Assembly (NCBI RefSeq): GCF_963169125.1
Contig: NC_084794.1
Location: 116,536,358-116,600,357, forward strand
DNA from: Humulus lupulus
Lineage: Eukaryota > Streptophyta > Magnoliopsida > Rosales > Cannabaceae
Length of the DNA stretch: 64,000 nucleotides
Direction: 5' to 3'
A program made the translations under genes and the position numbers. Positions 43,830 to 55,689 of the stretch are shown here, one piece after another (the stretch's first letter is position 1; the number at the start of each line of letters is the position of its first letter). The notes beneath the pieces were generated by a model, which did no database searches, had not been told where the DNA came from, and worked only from the letters and a program-made list of their open reading frames with translations.

Positions 43830-45316
43830 CACAATACGAGTCCTAAAAAATCCCATTGAGTTCCTTTAAGTAAGATTTTAGGACTCGCAACGCGAGTCCT
43901 AAAAATTCTTATTTTTAATTTTTAAAAATTAATTGATAGCCAAAGCTCTCGCCGGAGCTCCGACATTAACGGCGGCGCCACCACCCCATGGTGGTGGTTC
44001 GGGAAAATGATCAATCATTTAGTGGGTTTTGATTCCCAAAGCACAATGAATGCATTGGTTGTGTTCGTTTGGGTTCGGGTGGCTCGAGGTGGTCGAAAAA
44101 TACTCGGAAGAGTTTAGGAAAAATAGCACCACCGCAACTTCGAACGACTTTAGGCGGCAGAGGGCGGCGCGTGAGGGGCTGGGCTCCTGGGGGTCGAAGG
44201 TTGCCGACCTTCTGCGTCCATTGCGCCGTCGCGTGTAGGAGAGGGGTGGCTGGAGCGCCGCCGTCCGTGGCTTGGTTGTGGAGTTCTTGAGAGAGAGATA
44301 GAGAGAGAAATGGGGGAAGAGAGCAAGGAGAGAGAGAGAATGGGCTGTTGTGTTTTATTTTTCTTTGTGAAGTAATAAATAGTAAAATGTTAGTTAAAAA
44401 AATAGGAGGGAATTTGAAATTTTTTAAAATTCAAACTTTTAGGACACACATAAGTTTTTAGGACTCGCAATGCGAGTCCTAAAAATATTATCATAATTTT
44501 AGTTAAAAAAATTGGGGGGAATTTAAAATTTTTTAAAATTCAAATTTTTAGAACACACATAAGTTTTTAGGACTCGCAATGTGAGTCCTAAAATCATTCT
44601 TTTAGGACTCGCAATTTTAGTTAAAAAAATTGGAGGGAATTTGAAATTTTTTAAAATTCAATTTTTTAGAACACACTAAGTTTTTAGGACTTGCAATGTG
44701 AGTCCTAAAATCATTCTTTTAGGACTCACAATGCGAGTCCTAAAAACATTATCGTAATTTTAGTTAAAAAAATTGGAGGGAATTAGAAATTTTTTAAAAT
44801 TTAAATTTTTAGAACACACTAAGTTTTTAGGACTCGCATTGCGAGTCCTAAAAGCATTCTTTTAGGACTCGCAATGTGAGTCCTAAAAACATTATCGTAA
44901 TTTTAGTTAAAAAAATTGGAGGGAATTTGAAATTTTTTAAAATTCAAATTTTAAAACACACATAAGTTTTTAGGACTCGCTCTTTTAGGACTCGCAATGT
45001 GAGTCCTAAATACATTCTCGTAATTTTAGTTAAAAAAATTTGAAGGAATTTGAAATTTTTTTAAATTCAAACTTTTAGGATACACATAAGTTTTTAGGAC
45101 TCGCGTCCTAAAAAGTCTAGGAGGTGTTTCTTTAAAAAAAAAAAACTCAAACTTTTAGGACATAGATAGTTTTTAGGACTCGCTTAGTGAGTCCTAAAAG
45201 AAATTCTTTAAGGACTCGCAACGCGAGTCCTAAAATGTCTAGGAGTTTGTTTTTAGGACTCGCATCTAGGTGAGTGCCCTAAAAAAGTGTCCTAAGAGGG
45301 TGATTTTGTAGTAGTG
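43830..45316. repeat. array of palindromic TTTTAGGACTCGCAATGCGAG motifs with a CACTA-like end
   Basis: A palindrome, TAGGACTCGCAATGCGAGTCC+TA, or its half occurs more than a dozen times. From 44400 it is embedded in a degenerate tandem repeat that also contains GTTAAAAAAATTGGAGGGAA and AATTTTTTAAAATTCAAATT. A GC-richer promoter-like segment (43940-44330) with GA repeats interrupts it. The array ends in TTTTGTAGTAGTG at 45316, an inverted CACTAC terminus. Either the 5' subterminal region of CACTA-1 or a separate non-autonomous relative. Confidence 0.7.
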
Positions 45317-46429
45317 TATACGTATGCATTTCTAATATATATATATGCATATACATATACATAGCAAGGAAATATCAAAATATCTAGATATAGCAAGGAA
45401 AATCATGTCTAAGTTTTTGAAATATCTAGATATATATATATTCTTATGTATACTAAGCAATTGTGTATAAAGAGAAATTATAATTATATAATATTGCTAC
45501 ACTAATAGTTTTGATTAAACAAAGCTTTCAAGTGTGTACGTAAGCATGAATGTAATAATATATATTATATATGTTGACACATGAATGAAGAATTAAGATT
45601 TTTTAATATATAATATTTCCAAGCAAAAGAAAAAACAAAATGTGCATAGTTAGTCATGTGGCCAAACAATATATATAATATAATTAAGTCAAGCAATTTA
45701 AAATTAAAAACTAGCTTACACTTTTCAAAAGATAGCTAACACATTCATTTTTTTGTTGACTAATGTCATATTTCAATAAGAAAACAAAACTAAAAAGAAA
45801 GAATTGTGTTTTAGATTAAAAATATATTATTGAATACTATCCAAAGAAAAAAAGAGAATAAAATATGAAGAATCATCCTATCATATATCATTAGAATTAA
45901 ACCAACCACATAAGAAGATAACTCATAAGATAACTATAGATTGTAATTAATTGAAAAAAAAGACAATGAAATATCCTCAATCAATTACTATCTATTATAA
46001 CTAAATATTGTAATTAGATTGTAATATCCATAAAGATTTAAAGAATTTGAAACAAAGAAACCTATCTAATATACATAATTACTCTACGTTTCAGATTTTT
46101 AGTAATAGAAACTAAACAATTGACCAAAATTTCATCTAACATAAACAAAATCAAATAAAAGACTTACCCACTCAATATTAGAAAATAAGAGAGACTTCAA
46201 TATGAATTTCGGAACTACAAATTTATCCAAACCTTACTCAAATTAAAATTCAAGACAAATCAATATATTTTAGAGAAAGCATTTACATATTTATTAAATA
46301 AAAATCATTATTTATAAAAAAAATTGAAGAAATAAACAAGAGACTTCAATTTAAAATTGGAGATTTCAAATTTATCCAATACTTTAACACATACACAAAT
46401 TAAAATTCAAGACAAATAAATATATTTCA
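45317..46429. other. AT-rich stretch without a gene
   Basis: Very AT-rich. Two similar phrases near 46180-46250 and 46330-46420 (GAGACTTCAAT...ACAAATTTATCCAA...CAAATTAAAATTCAAGACAAAT) form a direct repeat about 145 bp apart. No ORF. Confidence 0.5.
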
Positions 46430-47110
46430 GATATAGAGTTAAATAATTAATGAATTTAAAGCATTATTTATCAAAGAAATGAAGCAAAAAAAAAAATTAA
46501 TACATGATGTCACCTCTCCTGTAGTATTGTCGCCAGAGCCAAGAAGGCTAGTACCGCTGCCAGAGACGAGAAGCTCAAGTGTCGCTGTTGGAGAAGAGAA
46601 TCCTAGGGGTGCCGAGAACCCAAACTGTCGAGAACCCCAACAGCCGTGAACCCCAATTGTCGAGAGAACCCAAATTGCAACTGTTTCCTTCACAACCCTC
46701 AAACCCCAGCCGCCACTGTCGCCTTCACTACCATCAAACCCCAGCCGTCGTCGCCTTCACCAGCCCCAAACCCCAAGCACAGTAGAAACCCTAAGCCCCA
46801 AATCCCCTATTTCGAAAATGGCGATAGCTTCTTTTTTTTCTTTTTCTTTGTGTTTCTAAGAAATGGTTCTTAGGCCCCTCAATACAAACCCAATAAGTTT
46901 TTTCCCCCAATTTTACTTAATATTTTTTAGGGCACACTTTGGGAGCCCTAAATACTCTTTTAGGACACCCAAAATTAGCCCTTAAAAGTCTCCATTGAAA
47001 TCCACTATTAAATTAATTCCTCAGGTTTTTTTAGAACACACATATTTTATTAGGACACTCATTGGGTGTCCTAAAATGTATTTTTTAAGGACTGTCAATG
47101 AGTCATAAAA
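46430..47110. mobile_element. fragment related to the 43830-45316 array
   Basis: A GC-richer segment (46510-46870), repetitive in CAGCCGTCG/CCCCAA phrases, is followed by TTAGGGCACACTTTGGGAGC + CCTAA and TTAGGACACTCATTGGGTGT + CCTAAAA: palindromic motifs of the same design as the neighbouring array but with a different core. No clear termini, so probably a decayed non-autonomous DNA transposon. Confidence 0.4.
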
Positions 47111-49218
47111 TCTTTTTAAAAACTTGCATTCACCCAAGTAATTTATTTATTTAACTATTTGTTTGTTATTTAATTATGATATGTTTATAAATTGTGATAA
47201 ATTTAAAAATAATACTTTAGTTGTGGTATTATTTTAGTTAGTTTAGAAAAAAGTGAGATGATTGCATGTATTAACTAAATTGGCATTTATCTTGAGTTTT
47301 GAATTAACTAGAGTAAGTTTTCTGCTTCTTTTGAATTAATATATAATGGGGTGATATTATTATTTATTTATGTAAATAATAATTCTTTTAAAATTTCTTA
47401 TAGTGGTTTGATAAGAGAAATAAGATAATTCTCTAGATTTGTTTTTGGGTATGATATTTAAGTTTGAATATATTTGAGTTGATATTAGTTAATGATAAAA
47501 TGAATTAGATATTCTTTTAGTTATGAGAATTCGTTCATAACAGATTTTTAATTTGAACATTTGTTTGTTGATTTAATGATAAAATAATAAAACATATAGA
47601 TTAGAAAATGTCAATTAGTTAGTCAGCTAGTATTCGGTGATATAATATATATGAGTGATCAATTTAAAACTAAGATATTACGTGATGAGTTAGTTGCAGT
47701 TTTAACTATGGTTATGAAAAGAGGTTGTGGAGATTAAACAATTATGGGATGAGGTTATGTTTAAGCTAAGGATATATATTACTTAAGTAATTTCAAAAAT
47801 CACGTTAAAAAGAAAGTAGATAGACTTAATGGATTAGCTTGTTTATGTTTGGTTATATAATCCTTATAGGCATGATTTTAAGATTTATTTTAGTTATAAA
47901 AATAAAATAAATAAATAATTCAAATATCTAATAATCTCCTAGGGAATCTTGGCTAAGCTATGTAGCTGAAGTCAATAGTGTTTAATAGATATTCTAGAAA
48001 TTGTGGCTATATATTTTTATGATTTCAAATTTTAAATAATTAGTGTTAGGTCATATAAGTCTATAAATAAGAGCATTGAGGGGCAGCTTTGAGTTGATAA
48101 ATTAAGAAGAAGAGAAGAAAAAGGCTTTCTGGTCGAAAGTTGTAGATCTCTTCAGCTTTTGGAGGTTCGAGTATTGTTTCGTTAATGTAAGTTTGTGTCA
48201 CTTTTGTTATCTTTTTGGTGATGTAAATAATTTTTTAAGTAGGTCATTAATGGGGTTTTAATGATATTAGGGTTCAAGTAGTTAACTAGTTAAGAAGGTG
48301 GACTTTGTTTTTTCAATCATATTCTTTGGGTACGATTTCTATTCTGGTTCAATTAGTTGAATTCTTTTGGAGGATAGGAGTCTAACATATGTTATGGTAA
48401 AACTAGTTTCTACGTTTTGCAATCTCTCATGCTTGTTATTTGACCTTTGTTGAGGAAAGAAAAATTAGATAGATATAGTTTATGATCTTAAGTGAATGTA
48501 TGACCCTAACATTTCAAGTACAAGAAAATAAGTGTGGCTGGACTTAAGTGATGTTCAGAATTTTATGATGGACCTAAGTGATGTTCGGTAGGCTCGGATG
48601 TCAAAAATTGTATGACGGACGTAAGTGATGTTCGGGGCTTGATTGCCAACTTTTTATAAGCACTTTTTTTTTTTCTTGCGTGGCTTGTTATTAACTATTA
48701 TGACCTATATGAATATAACCAATAGTGTATGATCATAACTTAGGATATTTTATGACTTTATATGAGTTAGTTATGTTGATAGAATAGTGTTATTATGAAA
48801 TCTTGTATAAATTTATGATGATATGTATTGTTATGCTATGTATAATCAAATGATTTCTTGTATGCATTTTCCTTACTAGGCTTTGGGGCTCACTCCTTAT
48901 AGTGTAATTGTGTGGATCAAGGAAATTAAGGATAGAATGGTCGGTGGCGAGTAGGACCTGAATAGTTGTTGGTGTATTCGTGAAGGCCATGTAGTTGCTG
49001 GAAAAGATCTAGGGATTATGATTTTTGTTTCTTTATTATGCATTTTTTTTATTTAAATTAAATGTTTTTGTATTTAATTTTGTTAAAGACCAATCTTTTT
49101 ATTGTAAAAGCTGGGATCCCTCTACTTTATGTTATTTTTTAATAAAAGAGCAACATTTATGTTTTATGTTCCAACACTGGTTCTCAGTATTATAATTATG
49201 AGAGGTTAGGGCATTATA
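47111..49218 (+). mobile_element. 5' LTR of a chromovirus (Tekay-2), start not located
   Basis: The right end is set by TTAGGGCATTATA at 49218 followed by a PBS-like sequence. A TATA box CTATAAATAAG at 48061, a leader near 48100 and three copies of GAYSTAAGTGATGTTCGG at 48541-48635 are seen. These parallel the arrangement in the solo LTR at 16572-19462. I could not find the left TG end; the LTR may start anywhere between about 46000 and 47200. Confidence 0.6.
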
Positions 49219-49220
49219 AG

Positions 49221-49235
49221 TGGTTTCAAAGAACC
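49221..49235 (+). other. primer binding site of Tekay-2 (decayed)
   Basis: TGGTTTCAAAGAACC, two bases after the LTR end, resembles the common plant PBS TGGTATCAGAGC (initiator tRNA-Met) with changes. Confidence 0.55.
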
Positions 49236-49382
49236 GACTATATTGGTCCTGAACGTTGTCATGAAATACACATGACAGCAACAAAGGACCAACTCGTTAC
49301 CAAGTAAGTATATTTTTCAAAATATGTTTGTTTATGTGGAATAATGTTTTTCTTTTATGACCTATTTTCATAATTTAGCACA

Positions 49383-49713
49383 ATGGACCCAATTTTTGTT
49401 AGAAAAGTTAAGGAAATAAGGAGAATAACTGACCCTAAAGACAGTATGGAATGAGGTTTTATTTGAAGAAAGTGCACCAATCGAGGATAAATATGATATA
49501 ATTATTGATAGGTTTTCTCGAAATTTTAGAATTATTGAAGACATCAATTTACCAAGTGGGGAGATAGGTGAAAGAGCACATCAATTAGCAAATAATCTTA
49601 GGGAAGTATTTGTTAGTAATGTTCCTTTCACTTCAAGATTTATCTACACCCAAGATGATTATGAAGACTTCACTTAGGATATGTTAGAAGATGGGTCGGA
49701 TGTGGAGGATTAG
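49383..49713 (+). CDS. leader ORF between PBS and gag of Tekay-2 (hypothetical, frameshifted)
   Basis: Begins MDPIFVRKVKEIRRITDPKD, then needs one frame change near 49440 to continue VLFEESAPIEDKYDIIIDRF, INLPSGEIGERAHQLANNLR and FTSRFIYTQDDYEDF to stops at 49675 and 49711. About 110 residues, acidic at the end, no known domain recognised. Codon texture looks coding. It could be a small accessory protein or an old gag 5' extension. Confidence 0.35.
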
Positions 49714-50217
49714 AAGAATATAAGTGCATGATCGTTAGTTTATTTTAGTGTATCTTATTTTATTTTAGAATTCTATTAGTTTGTAAATAAATTTTTTATG
49801 TTTCAATGAAGTTTGTTTTTTTTGGATGATATTGTTTAGTAAATATTAGGATATTATGGGCTCAATTGAAAATGTAAATTTTAAATTCCTCTCTTATGGG
49901 TTAGCCCATTTGTGAAGGCACATTTGCATTGCATTATTAAATTGGATCTAATTAAAATAAATAACAATTAATAAGGCAAGGGTTCAAATTACTGTCTTTT
50001 GGGCCTGTGTAGTGGGTACGACATACTGAGCCCAGCCCTCCTCCATGGAAAATTCAATTGTTAAGGTCTATTTACTCAAGTTGGACTTAGTTGTATTAGG
50101 GTAGTTTTAGTTTATAGATGGACCTCATAAATATTAGTATAATATGCTAAGTTAACATTTTGTTTTTTTTTCTAGCTTTTATATTTATTTTTCTCTTTTT
50201 GGGAAACAGGAGAAATT
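49714..50217. other. non-coding stretch before Tekay-2 gag
   Basis: AT-rich, no ORF or clear element end. GGGCCTGTGTAGTGGGTACG near 50002 is not convincing as a transposon end. Confidence 0.4.
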
Positions 50218-51408
50218 ATGGACCAAAAACCTAGGAGATCAGTAAGAGTAAATGGCCGAGGTTGAGGCCAAGGAAGAGGTCGAGGTCGTGGACGAGGACG
50301 AGGTAGGGGAGAGCCTACTGCTTCAATACATGAAGAGTTTTTGGACATACCAGAAGCCCCTGAGTAACCAGTAGCTACTACTGCCAGAGTAAATTTAGAA
50401 AGAGAAAATGCCTGTCTTAGGGTGGAATTAAGGAGAATGGAGGAGGAATTTCAGCAACAAATAAACCAAGGTCAACAACAGCATATGGCACAACCCGTCA
50501 TTCCTCTAGCACAACTTATGAAACTAGCGGAGCTGGCTATGAGGCAGTATACGAGCGCTTCAGAAAACAACAACCACTAAACTTTGAGGGTGGATTTATT
50601 CCAGTAGAAGTGGAAGAATGCCTTCGATCGGTAGAGTCCATTTTAGAACACATACGGCTGGGAAACGAAGATTGAGTCTTATGCGCTTCAAGCTTGCTTA
50701 AGAAAGATGCCCGCATCTGGTGGGATGTGGTAAAACAAACTAGGTATGTAAACAGAATGACTTGGGGCGAGTTCATCCAACTATTTAATAGTCCTACGAT
50801 TCTAGCCACTAAAGTGGACAAATTCATCATGCTAACTCAAGGGAATTCAACTTTAACTGAGTACGCCAGAAATTTTGATCGATTGGCTAAGTTTGTAGCG
50901 GACACAGTACCCACTGATACGCTAAGAATTCAGAGATTTGTGAAGGGACTAAAACTTATGATAGCCCGTGATGTGAAACTAATATGGGGAATAACCACTT
51001 ATGCAGAAACATTAGAGGTAGCCTTGGAAGCTGAGCAGGTGGAAGAAAGGATCTAGAAGGAAAGTGCGGCCATAAGGGATGCCAAAAAGAATAATAATGA
51101 ACAGAACAACCACAAATGGAAACATGACAGTGGTCAAAACCAAAGGGACGAGAAGAAGGGTAAGACTGCACCAGAAAGTAATGGGAATAAGAAACCCTAT
51201 GTGGAATATCCCCCATGCCCAATCTGTAAGAGGAAGCATTCAGGGGAGTGCAGATACAAGACCAAAGGTTTCTTTAATTATGGACAAGAATGGCACATTA
51301 AAAAGGAATGCCCAAAGTTGAATGACCAAAAGAAAGACGACAAGCTTGTGCCAGCCGAGTTTTTTCTCTTACTAAAGGTGAAGCAGAAACTAGTAATCCA
51401 GTGGTAAC
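50218..51408 (+). pseudogene. Tekay-2 gag
   Basis: ATG at 50218 starts MDQKPRRSVRVNGRG, then an Arg/Gly-rich run. The gag core is at 50694-51056: ARIWWDVVKQTRYVNRMTWG, FIQLFNSPTILATKVDKFIM, LTQGNSTLTEYARNFDRLAK and RDVKLIWGITTYAETLEVAL. The zinc knuckle is at about 51215-51310 (CPICKRKHSGEC, FFNYGQEWHIKKECP), where the second knuckle has lost its first cysteines. Several stops. Confidence 0.85.
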
Positions 51409-51790
51409 GGGTCAGGTCACTATCTCTAGTAAAATATGCAATGTTTTATTTGATTCAAGAGCTACACATTCCTTTCTCTCTATGAATATGATAGATATCT
51501 TAGATAAACCTTACGAACTATTTAGAGATAAGTTTGTTAATGAATTACCCTCGACGGAGGTACTATCTAATAGAGAGGTGTGCGACATAGTAGTTAGATT
51601 CAAAGGCAGAGAGTTACCAGTGGATTTGATTGAGCTAGACCTTAAAGAGTATGACATGATATTAGGAATGGATTGGTTGGCAAAGCATGGAGCAACAATA
51701 GACTGTAAGGGTAAGACAACAACTTTAAAACAGAAGACAGAGGGAAGTTTACTTATAAAGGAGACATTTCTCGAACCCGCATACCCTTAG
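51401..51790 (+). pseudogene. Tekay-2 aspartic protease
   Basis: Retropepsin domain: NVLFDSRATHSFLSMN in place of the usual DSGATHSF, so the catalytic DSG is DSR, followed by LDLKEYDMILGMDWLAKHGA. Open for 129 codons but inactive by this change. Confidence 0.85.
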
Positions 51791-51879
51791 TCTCAGTTCT
51801 CAAAGCTCAAAATTTGATTAGTAGTGGATGCCAAGCGTTTCTAGCCAACGTGATGGATAAGTCACGAGAGCCGCAACTG

Positions 51880-53218
51880 GAACCAAAGAATGTCCATATT
51901 GTTTGTGAATTCCCTGAGGTGTTTCCAGAAGATCTATTGGGATTACATCCAAATAGATAAATTAAGTTTGAAATACAATTGGTATGAGAGACAACACCAA
52001 TCTTGAAGGCTCCCTATAGAATGGCGCCTACCGAGCTAGTTAAAGATGCAACTACAGGAGTTGTTGGACAAGGGCTTCATCTGACCTAGTTATTTGCCTT
52101 GGGGTGCACCAGTACTTTTTGTGAAGAAGAAGGACGGGAGCATGAGAATGTGCATCAATTATCGAGAACTAAACAAGGTGATGATAAAGAACAAACACCC
52201 TTTACCTTGCAAAGATGATCTCTTCGATCAACTGCAAGGATCCACGGTATTTTCAAAGATAGATTCGTGGTCGGGGTATCACCAACTAAGGGTACGGAAA
52301 GAAAACATTCCAAAGAAGGCTTTAAAGACAAGATATGGACACAATGAATTTTTAGTAATGTCATTTGGCTTAATGAACACACTAGCAACATTCATGGATC
52401 TTATGAACCGAGTTTTCAAGGATTACTTGGATAAGTTCATAGTAGTGTTCATAAAAGACAAATTGTTCTACTCAAAAACGAAAGCTAAGCATGAAGAACA
52501 CTTGCGACTGATGTTAGAACAGCTTAAGAACCACCAATTATATTCCAAATTTAAGAAGTGTGAATTCTAGTTAGAAAAGGTAGCTTTTCTAGGTCACATT
52601 GTGTCTAAGAATCAGGTGGAAGTAGACCCGGCTAAGATAGAAGCAGTTAAGGACTGGCCCATGCCCAAGAGCGCCACTGAGGTGAGGAGTTTTCTGGGCT
52701 TAGCAGGATATTACAGACGATTTGTTGAAGGGATCTCTAAGATAGCTATACCCTTACCAAGGAAACAAAATAAATTCACATGGACGGAAAAATGTGAAGA
52801 AAGTTTTCAGATGTTAAAAGACAAGCTTATATCGGCACCAGTCCTATGTGTCACGAACAATAATGACAAGTTTGTAGTGTACTGCGACACATCAAAGCAG
52901 AGACTAGGATGCGTGTTGATGCAAGATGGGAAAGTTATCCCCTATGCCTCGAGACAACTAAAAGAGTATGAGCAGAGATATCCAACCCATGACTTAGAAT
53001 TGGCAGTTGTGGTATTCACTCTGAAGATTTGGAGACACTATTCGCATGGAGAGAAATGTAAAATCTATACGGACCAGAAGAACTTAAAGTACTTCTTTAC
53101 GCAGAAAGAGCTCAATATGAGGCAAATAAGGTGGATGGAGCTAGTGAAAGACTATGATTGTGAGATTTTATATCACTCGAGAAAGGCCAATGTTGTGGCA
53201 GACGCTCTTAGTAGATGA
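51880..53218 (+). pseudogene. Tekay-2 reverse transcriptase and RNase H
   Basis: Order: [17 protein letters not shown], stops near 51958 and 52087, then [73 protein letters not shown] (the catalytic FIDD box reads FIKD), a stop at 52568, [19 protein letters not shown]; then RNase [57 protein letters not shown] and [10 protein letters not shown] at 53216. Confidence 0.9.
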
Positions 53219-53579
53219 AGTTAAAGAAATATATCAGTACTTAAGGGAATGGCGCGACCCTTACAACGAGATATTATATAATCTGGGATTGAACTAATAA
53301 CCGGACAATTAGCTAACCTCACAATCAAGTCTACACTTCTGGAAAAGATTAAAGAGAAACAACAAGAAGATGAATTTCTTTTTAAGAAAATGGCATTTCT
53401 ACAGAGCTCGGAGAATGCTGATTTTTCGATGACAAAAGACAGCATGCTACGATATAGAAACCGAGTGTATGTGCTAGACAAGGGAGAATTAAGAAATAAT
53501 ATTATGCAATAGGCGCATACCACTGCATATTCGCTTCATCCGGGGTCGACCAAAATGTACAACGATGTTAAGACAATGA
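53219..53579 (+). pseudogene. Tekay-2 integrase N-terminus, interrupted by CACTA-2
   Basis: Continues past the RNase H stop: LANLTIKSTLLEKIKEKQQE, KDSMLRYRNRVYVLDKGELR and the HTTAYSLHPGSTKMYNDVKT start of the zinc-binding domain. It is cut at 53579 by the CACTA-2 terminus. The rest of integrase is not in the window. Confidence 0.8.
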
Positions 53580-53670
53580 AACTACAACAAAAAAGGCCAT
53601 TTGCGTCAGTTTATAACTGCTACATTTGAGTTTTTGCGTCACTTTAATATGTGACACAATTTCCCATGAT

Positions 53671-53763
53671 GCAAACCAGAGTGGCATTTGCGTCAGTGGG
53701 GCACTGTCACAAATCTGGCATTTGTGGCAGTGCCCCACTGACGCAAATGCCACTCTGGTTTGC
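53671..53763. repeat. 44-nt hairpin in the CACTA-2 subterminal region
   Basis: Arms 53671-53714 and 53720-53763 are reverse complements with a single mismatch, around a 5-nt loop CTGGC. Related GCGTCAGT...CACTG(T/C)CACAAAT motifs occur singly at 53600-53830. Subterminal motifs of this sort are where CACTA accessory proteins bind. Confidence 0.92.
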
Positions 53764-53849
53764 GTCAGTGGGACACTGCCACAAATGTTAAAAAAGAGTT
53801 TTTTTCCGTCAGTTGGGAACTGTCACATAAAGTATTAACCAGAGAAATT

Positions 53850-54089
53850 GCAAATGTTTATGCCAATTTCTCTGGCCTATTTTGATAAAAAAAAAACAGC
53901 AACAGAAATAGAAATAGAAAAATAGCAGCAGAAACAAAAAAGCTGACGAAATTTAGAGTTAGCATTTGTTATCAAAACTATAAAAGTAATTTAGATTTCA
54001 AAGTTAATCTATGCATATATGTACTCTTGTGTTCTAAATTTCTAAGTATTAAACCTACTTAAACTAAAATTTCCTCACCAACTTGCTCA
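53850..54089. other. CACTA-2 3' untranslated stretch
   Basis: AT-rich sequence between the subterminal repeats and the protease-like C-terminus. No gene seen. Confidence 0.5.
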
Positions 54090-55060
54090 TTTGCTAACGG
54101 AGATATGTCGTAATTGATTCAGTCCACTCATCCCGTATCTCGTTGATTTCGTCAGCTGAATATGGACCCATATTCGTAAACTAATTAGAAAATATTTAAA
54201 ATAATAAGTTAGAAATCATCCAAATAAAATCATGAACGATAGTTTAAATGAAAATTAAAAAGTAAAACAATACCTCATTTTTAAAGTAGGTCTTCGGTCT
54301 AGGCTATGAAATCAACTCTCTATCAAATTTCATAATGTAAAAGCCACACTCGGTTGGCCCAGTCTGGTTTCGACACTATTACAACATAGTTATCCAAATT
54401 TAAGTATTATATTTAACACGTTATTATAATAGAAATATGTCAATAACTTGAATACGAGAAGTAATATAATTTACTTTCCTTAGGAACACAAAATTTTAGA
54501 TTGATTGACTCTTTTAGCCTTCGATGTGTATCATATTGATCAAATGCCCTGCACACAATATTAATATTTACCAAAATATGAGTTTGAAATAAAATCATAA
54601 ATTAATTAAGTAATATGAAAAACTTACATGATAATTATCTCCTCGATTTCCGGACGAAAATGTGAGTTTACATGATCCAAAAAAGACACTGAATGACTGT
54701 GTGGCTGAATTAATATTAACATTCAATGAAAGCTACAATAAAAAAACTTGTGTAAGATATTTATCAATAAAAAAAATATATGAATATAAAATTAAGTGGA
54801 CTTACTTGTTGTTCCAAGGACAAATAAGAAAGTGTGTCTCTACCTCCATTTGCAGAAATTGATCGAAGAGATTTTTAACACGTATTTCATTGGTTCCTGA
54901 ATTAGTGGACACTAAAGCGAGATGCATGAAAGTGTACATGTGGTTCAATCCCTTTGTTTTCACTAAATCATCGAGGAAGCTACATATAATTAAAAAAGTA
55001 ATAAACTATTAAATTTCAAGTTAAACTAAATAAACTAAAAGATTATAAACACCATTGTAC
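54090..55060 (-). pseudogene. Ulp1-like (C48) cysteine protease region of CACTA-2
   Basis: Minus-strand segments: FLDDLVKTKGLNHMYTFMHL and VETHFLICPWNN near 54975-54820; QTGPTECGFYIMKFDREL near 54370-54310; YSADEINEIRDEWTESITTY ending near 54090. QTGPTECGFYIM matches the Gln...Cys active-site segment of Ulp1-type proteases that plant CACTA elements commonly carry. The intron-like gaps and stops between segments suggest a spliced or decayed gene. Role in the transposon life cycle is unknown. Confidence 0.72.
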
Positions 55061-55083
55061 CTCATATATAATGCTAGCCCAGT

Positions 55084-55587
55084 CTATCCAACCATCTCAT
55101 AGTTGCAAAAGTTGAGGATATCATCATTCCCTAATAGAGCGATAGTTTGGAATCCAAATACCCTTTCAACAATTGGAATTTCTACCACGCGGTCAGCTTT
55201 CCATTTATCAATAAACTTCACCAAACACTTCAACATTCTTGTCATAGGCACTTCTGTAGGCTCCTGTGCCAATGCTTCTATTCTTTTCTTTGATTGTCTT
55301 GGCTGTTGAGTAAAGGGCGCAAGTGGCTCTTTCGTTTGTTGTTTAGTAAAAACCCAATGTTGTGGCCATCCAACATCATACCCAACTGCTTGTCCAACCA
55401 ATGTATAACCTTCCATTGTAAGCGGATATGGTAAACTAGCATTCTCTTGAATGGCTACCTCAACTCTCACACGATAATTTCCAGGAGGCAGTTGAATGCT
55501 ATGTATTTCTGTGCAATAGGTACTTAAAAGTTTCCCCTCTGCAACTATATTTTGTGTCAAACCAAGACACAACTTACAATTAATCAT
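55084..55587 (-). pseudogene. CACTA-2 second protein, C-terminal domain
   Basis: Open for 167 codons: CLGLTQNIVAEGKL, IQLPPGNYRVRVEVAIQENA, LVGQAVGYDVGWPQHWVFTK and KWKADRVVEIPIVERVFGFQ. This is the VRVEV...VGWP domain usually found after the Ptta/En-Spm domain and before the protease in plant CACTA proteins. Function not known. Confidence 0.7.
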
Positions 55588-55689
55588 TTACAATCCAATT
55601 AATCTGTTACACTTTTTCATAAAATAGTTTATTTTTACTGTATCAAATATATGCAATAATGAATTAATAAGAAACAATTACCTCATCAG

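Larger units (their letters stand above)
37479..45316 (-). mobile_element. CACTA (En/Spm) element with TNP2-type transposase, 3' part lost (CACTA-1)
   Basis: Minus-strand element. Its transposase begins near 42940 and runs down to 37479, where the CACTA-type terminus of the 4453-37478 element interrupts it. A second non-autonomous element (38246-42049) sits inside. Its 5' leader (43000-43260) resembles that of CACTA-2 near 60950 (CCACAACACATAGAATTCTCAG versus CTACAACACACAGTCCCAGA). The right terminus may be at 45316 (GTAGTAGTG), but 43830-45316 could instead be a separate element. Confidence 0.65.

Noticed and set aside
44050..44290. Overlapping GC-rich ORFs
   Set aside because: They lie in a promoter-like segment inside a non-autonomous DNA transposon; no recognisable protein and two frames open at once.
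46021..46050. TGTAATATCC as the left end of the Tekay-2 LTR
   Set aside because: Only a weak match to the expected TGTAATGCCC, with an unrelated repeat fragment in between; no TSD can be checked.
46579..46873. Proline-rich ORFs
   Set aside because: Frames across CCCCAA/CAGCCG simple repetition; no domain, no start context.
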